Below, piece by piece: positions 62,104 to 64,000 of a DNA stretch of 64,000 bases. The number at the start of each line of letters is the position of its first letter. Position 1 is the stretch's first letter. This stretch comes from Stentor coeruleus (Eukaryota > Ciliophora > Heterotrichea > Heterotrichida > Stentoridae). The notes beneath the pieces are model-generated. The model worked only from the letters and a program-made list of their open reading frames with translations, made no database searches and was not told the origin of the DNA. The stretch covers positions 49,411 to 113,410 of the forward strand of contig MPUH01000087.1 of NCBI GenBank assembly GCA_001970955.1. Direction: 5' to 3'. The position numbers and the translations under genes were made by a program.

Positions 62104-63324
62104 ATGATTACATTAATTTTTCTCTTATCCATAGCAAAATCAAAGCAAGTATCAACACATATAACATTATCAGAATCAGAACAATGGAAATATCTGACAA
62201 AATTTGCATCTTATGAAGGGACAGGAACTTGGGAAATGCGTATAAGATTATCAAAGTTTACTGAAAACCAAAAAGGTGAACTAGACTTAGTTAGCACAAT
62301 TTATGCAGAAAAGAAATGGCAAGACGCTTTATTAGCATCAACTTGTATAAACAAACAAACAGTATCACAAAAAAATCAACACATAAAAGTTCCGCTTAAT
62401 GGACTATGGTCAGAGTATGTTCGTGGGACTTTTCATCAAAAAAGTCCTTATTTTTGGTATTTTGCTTTATCTTCATGTGATCTTACAGCAAAGCTTAAGT
62501 TTAAGATTGAGTTAAGTCTTAAAAGCCCAACAGGTTCTGAGTTTTCTGCTGAGGAAGAAGGATTACAGAATGTTTTCCCTGGAATTTTAATACTTTTTAT
62601 ATTGATTTTATGGAAAAATCTAGGGAGGCTTATAGGGAATTTTAAGAAAACTGATGATCTTGGGATTAACTTGCTACTTATTAATATTTCTATTGGGTCT
62701 CATGTTTTGGGTATGGTTTTTGAAACTATCCATCTATGGGTTTATACATATAATGGATATGGGATCAGTGTTTTTGATGGGTTTTATGATATGCTTGATG
62801 TGTTTGGGAGCTTTTTTATTATGATTGTCCTTATACTTATGGCTGATGGATGGACTGTTAAGTATAAAAATTTCCCTGAATCAGATGTTTATATCCCAGT
62901 TGCTTTTATTGTTATCATCATAAATTTAATAATCGCTGGGTTCGGCAAGATCACTGAAGATTATTATACTAGAAATAGTGAATATGCAGGTATTCCAGGA
63001 TTACTTATAACCTTATTCAGATTAAGTTTATGGATATGGTTTACTTATTTATCCAAAAAGCTTTATAGTACAAGTAAAAAAGCAATCGCGAATTTCGTAG
63101 TATATTTTTATTTGATAGGAACTTTGTATTTTCTTTCTGTTCCTTTATTAGTTTTAATCTCCTGGTCTTTCAAAACATATTTACAAAATATTATTGTCAT
63201 AGTCTTTACAAAACTACTTACATTATTATTTTACTTTTTCTTAACTTATTTATTTGGAGAGCAAAGCACATTTTATAAGATATCTACACTTTCTGAAGGG
63301 GTGCTTCCTGGTAAAGCAAATTAG
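62104..63324 (+). CDS. GPR180/TMEM145-like seven-pass membrane protein
   Basis: A 406-residue protein: signal peptide (MITLIFLLSIAKS), a luminal/extracellular beta-rich domain of about 140 residues, then seven hydrophobic segments from about 155 to 392. The topology and the SAEEEGLQNVFPG segment just before TM1 recall the GPR180/TMEM145 (intimal thickness receptor) family and the related GOST proteins. In TM2-TM3 the pattern LLINISIGSHVLGMVFETIH is typical. No G-protein partner or ligand can be inferred. Its 3' end is partly repeated by a false duplication downstream. Confidence 0.8.
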   Translation: MITLIFLLSIAKSKQVSTHITLSESEQWKYLTKFASYEGTGTWEMRIRLSKFTENQKGELDLVSTIYAEKKWQDALLASTCINKQTVSQKNQHIKVPLNGLWSEYVRGTFHQKSPYFWYFALSSCDLTAKLKFKIELSLKSPTGSEFSAEEEGLQNVFPGILILFILILWKNLGRLIGNFKKTDDLGINLLLINISIGSHVLGMVFETIHLWVYTYNGYGISVFDGFYDMLDVFGSFFIMIVLILMADGWTVKYKNFPESDVYIPVAFIVIIINLIIAGFGKITEDYYTRNSEYAGIPGLLITLFRLSLWIWFTYLSKKLYSTSKKAIANFVVYFYLIGTLYFLSVPLLVLISWSFKTYLQNIIVIVFTKLLTLLFYFFLTYLFGEQSTFYKISTLSEGVLPGKAN

Positions 63325-63420
63325 TAGAAATTTAGATTAATTAGTTATAAATCAATTATCTNCTTCCTGGTAAAGCAAATTAGTAGAAATTTAGATTAAT
63401 TAGTTATAAATCAATTATCT
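63304..63420. repeat. False direct duplication around a one-N gap
   Basis: Bases 63304-63361 and 63363-63420 are identical 58-base copies either side of the N at 63362. The left copy includes the last codons and stop of the GPR180-like gene; the right copy is only an echo, not a gene fragment. Confidence 0.92.
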
Positions 63421-63923
63421 AAAAATATAAAATCTTGGTTGCAAAATTTCGAATCAAAATTATTAGCATCATACTTTCTCATGCATAACGATACAGCATT
63501 TTATATCCCCTACTTCATCTATCATCTTTCCAACTTTACAAAGCATAATTTAAAATCTATTATCATATTTTAAAATATAAACAAATTGATATTTTTATTA
63601 CAAAAGTCCTATTTACAAACAAAAGTCCTATTTACAAACAAAAGTCCTATTTACAAACAAAATTCTTAATTCTCATAAACTTCTCAACTACCTTAACATC
63701 ATCACCACCTAAACTCTAATAAAAATACCACAATCCAATTATCATCATCCTAAAATCTTAAAAAAAGCATATCTCCCTCTAAACATAAAACAATTACTTC
63801 TAAGTTGCAATTTCTCTTAAGTGCTATAAAACCTTTAAAAATAAAATTTATAAGCATACTACATATATGCATACACAATAAATAAATAAAACATTCACTT
63901 AAAAAAATGTAATTAGTTACATT
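63325..63923. other. Convergent intergenic region
   Basis: Holds the one-N gap and its duplicated overlap, then A/C-rich DNA (3' flank of the HSP70 gene on the minus strand) with a 19-nt repeat at 63601-63657. Confidence 0.5.
63601..63657. repeat. 19-nt tandem repeat, three perfect copies
   Basis: CAAAAGTCCTATTTACAAA occurs at 63601, 63620 and 63639, with a partial fourth start at 63658. It lies between the GPR180-like gene and HSP70. Confidence 0.92.
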
Positions 63924-64000
63924 TTAATCAACTTCTTCAACATTTTGCTTGCCTTTTGAACTTGACCCACTAGGCGCACCACCTGGCATTCCACCTGTCC
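63924..64000 (-). CDS. Cytosolic HSP70, C-terminal end only
   Basis: The minus strand encodes TGGMPGGAPSGSSSKG followed by KQNVEEVD and a TAA at 63924-63926. A Gly/Pro-rich GGMPGG tail ending in EEVD is diagnostic of cytosolic HSP70 chaperones; EEVD binds TPR co-chaperones such as HOP and CHIP. Only 24 codons are inside the window, the rest lies to the right. Confidence 0.93.
   Translation of the reverse strand, partial: TGGMPGGAPSGSSSKGKQNVEEVD

Overview
The window looks like macronuclear DNA of a heterotrich ciliate, most probably Stentor coeruleus or a close relative. Three things point there. (1) The genes are interrupted by introns of exactly 15 nt (GT...TAG, usually with an A at intron position 10); I found nine by joining conserved protein frames across stops. 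(2) TAA, TAG and TGA all act as stops and no long frame contains an internal TGA, so the code is standard, unlike Blepharisma, Condylostoma or the oligohymenophoreans. (3) The DNA is very AT-rich and the products are typically ciliate: a P4-ATPase/guanylyl cyclase fusion, CDPK, LC8 dynein light chain, B9D1, a CDKL kinase and cAR-type GPCR. No tRNA, rRNA, CRISPR array or recognisable transposon was seen.

Layout. 1-11.3 kb: CDKL5-like kinase (cut by the left edge), R2R3 MYB factor, LC8, B9D1, a GNL3-like nucleolar GTPase and several uncharacterised proteins. 11.6-13.65 kb: a WDR75/UTP17-like propeller split by a false assembly duplication. 15.3-23.5 kb: a possible SIN1-like TORC2 subunit, coiled-coil proteins, a second small MYB protein and a RING protein. 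23.5-27.75 kb: a 4.2 kb stretch without a recognisable gene. 27.75-34.7 kb: Iml1/DEPDC5 (GATOR1), nicotinamidase 9 nt behind it, a cAR-like GPCR, a USP deubiquitinase and an RRM protein. 35.7-41 kb: a cysteine-rich, probably GPI-anchored surface protein, a hypothetical protein and a membrane RING protein. 41.1-53 kb: the 2080-residue cyclase fusion, a CDPK and a fused two-domain PPi-type phosphofructokinase. 54.3-57.1 kb: three four-pass membrane proteins, two of them recent tandem duplicates. 57.8-63.3 kb: a kelch/cysteine-rich membrane receptor and a GPR180/TMEM145-like seven-pass protein. Right edge: the C-terminus of a cytosolic HSP70.

The genes are independent single units on both strands, not operons. 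Themes recur: cilia (LC8, B9D1, CDKL), Ca2+/cGMP signalling (CDPK, guanylyl cyclase), TOR/nutrient sensing (Iml1, possible SIN1), NAD salvage and glycolysis. Start codons are usually preceded within about 15 nt by a TATAA/ATATA-like element, and flanks tend to be A/C-rich upstream and T/G-rich downstream on the coding strand.

All three N characters are single-base gaps flanked by near-identical direct repeats, i.e. unmerged contig overlaps; two lie inside genes and create false repeats in the conceptual proteins. Protein positions are counted by hand from the sequence; family names rest on remembered motifs, not on database searches.
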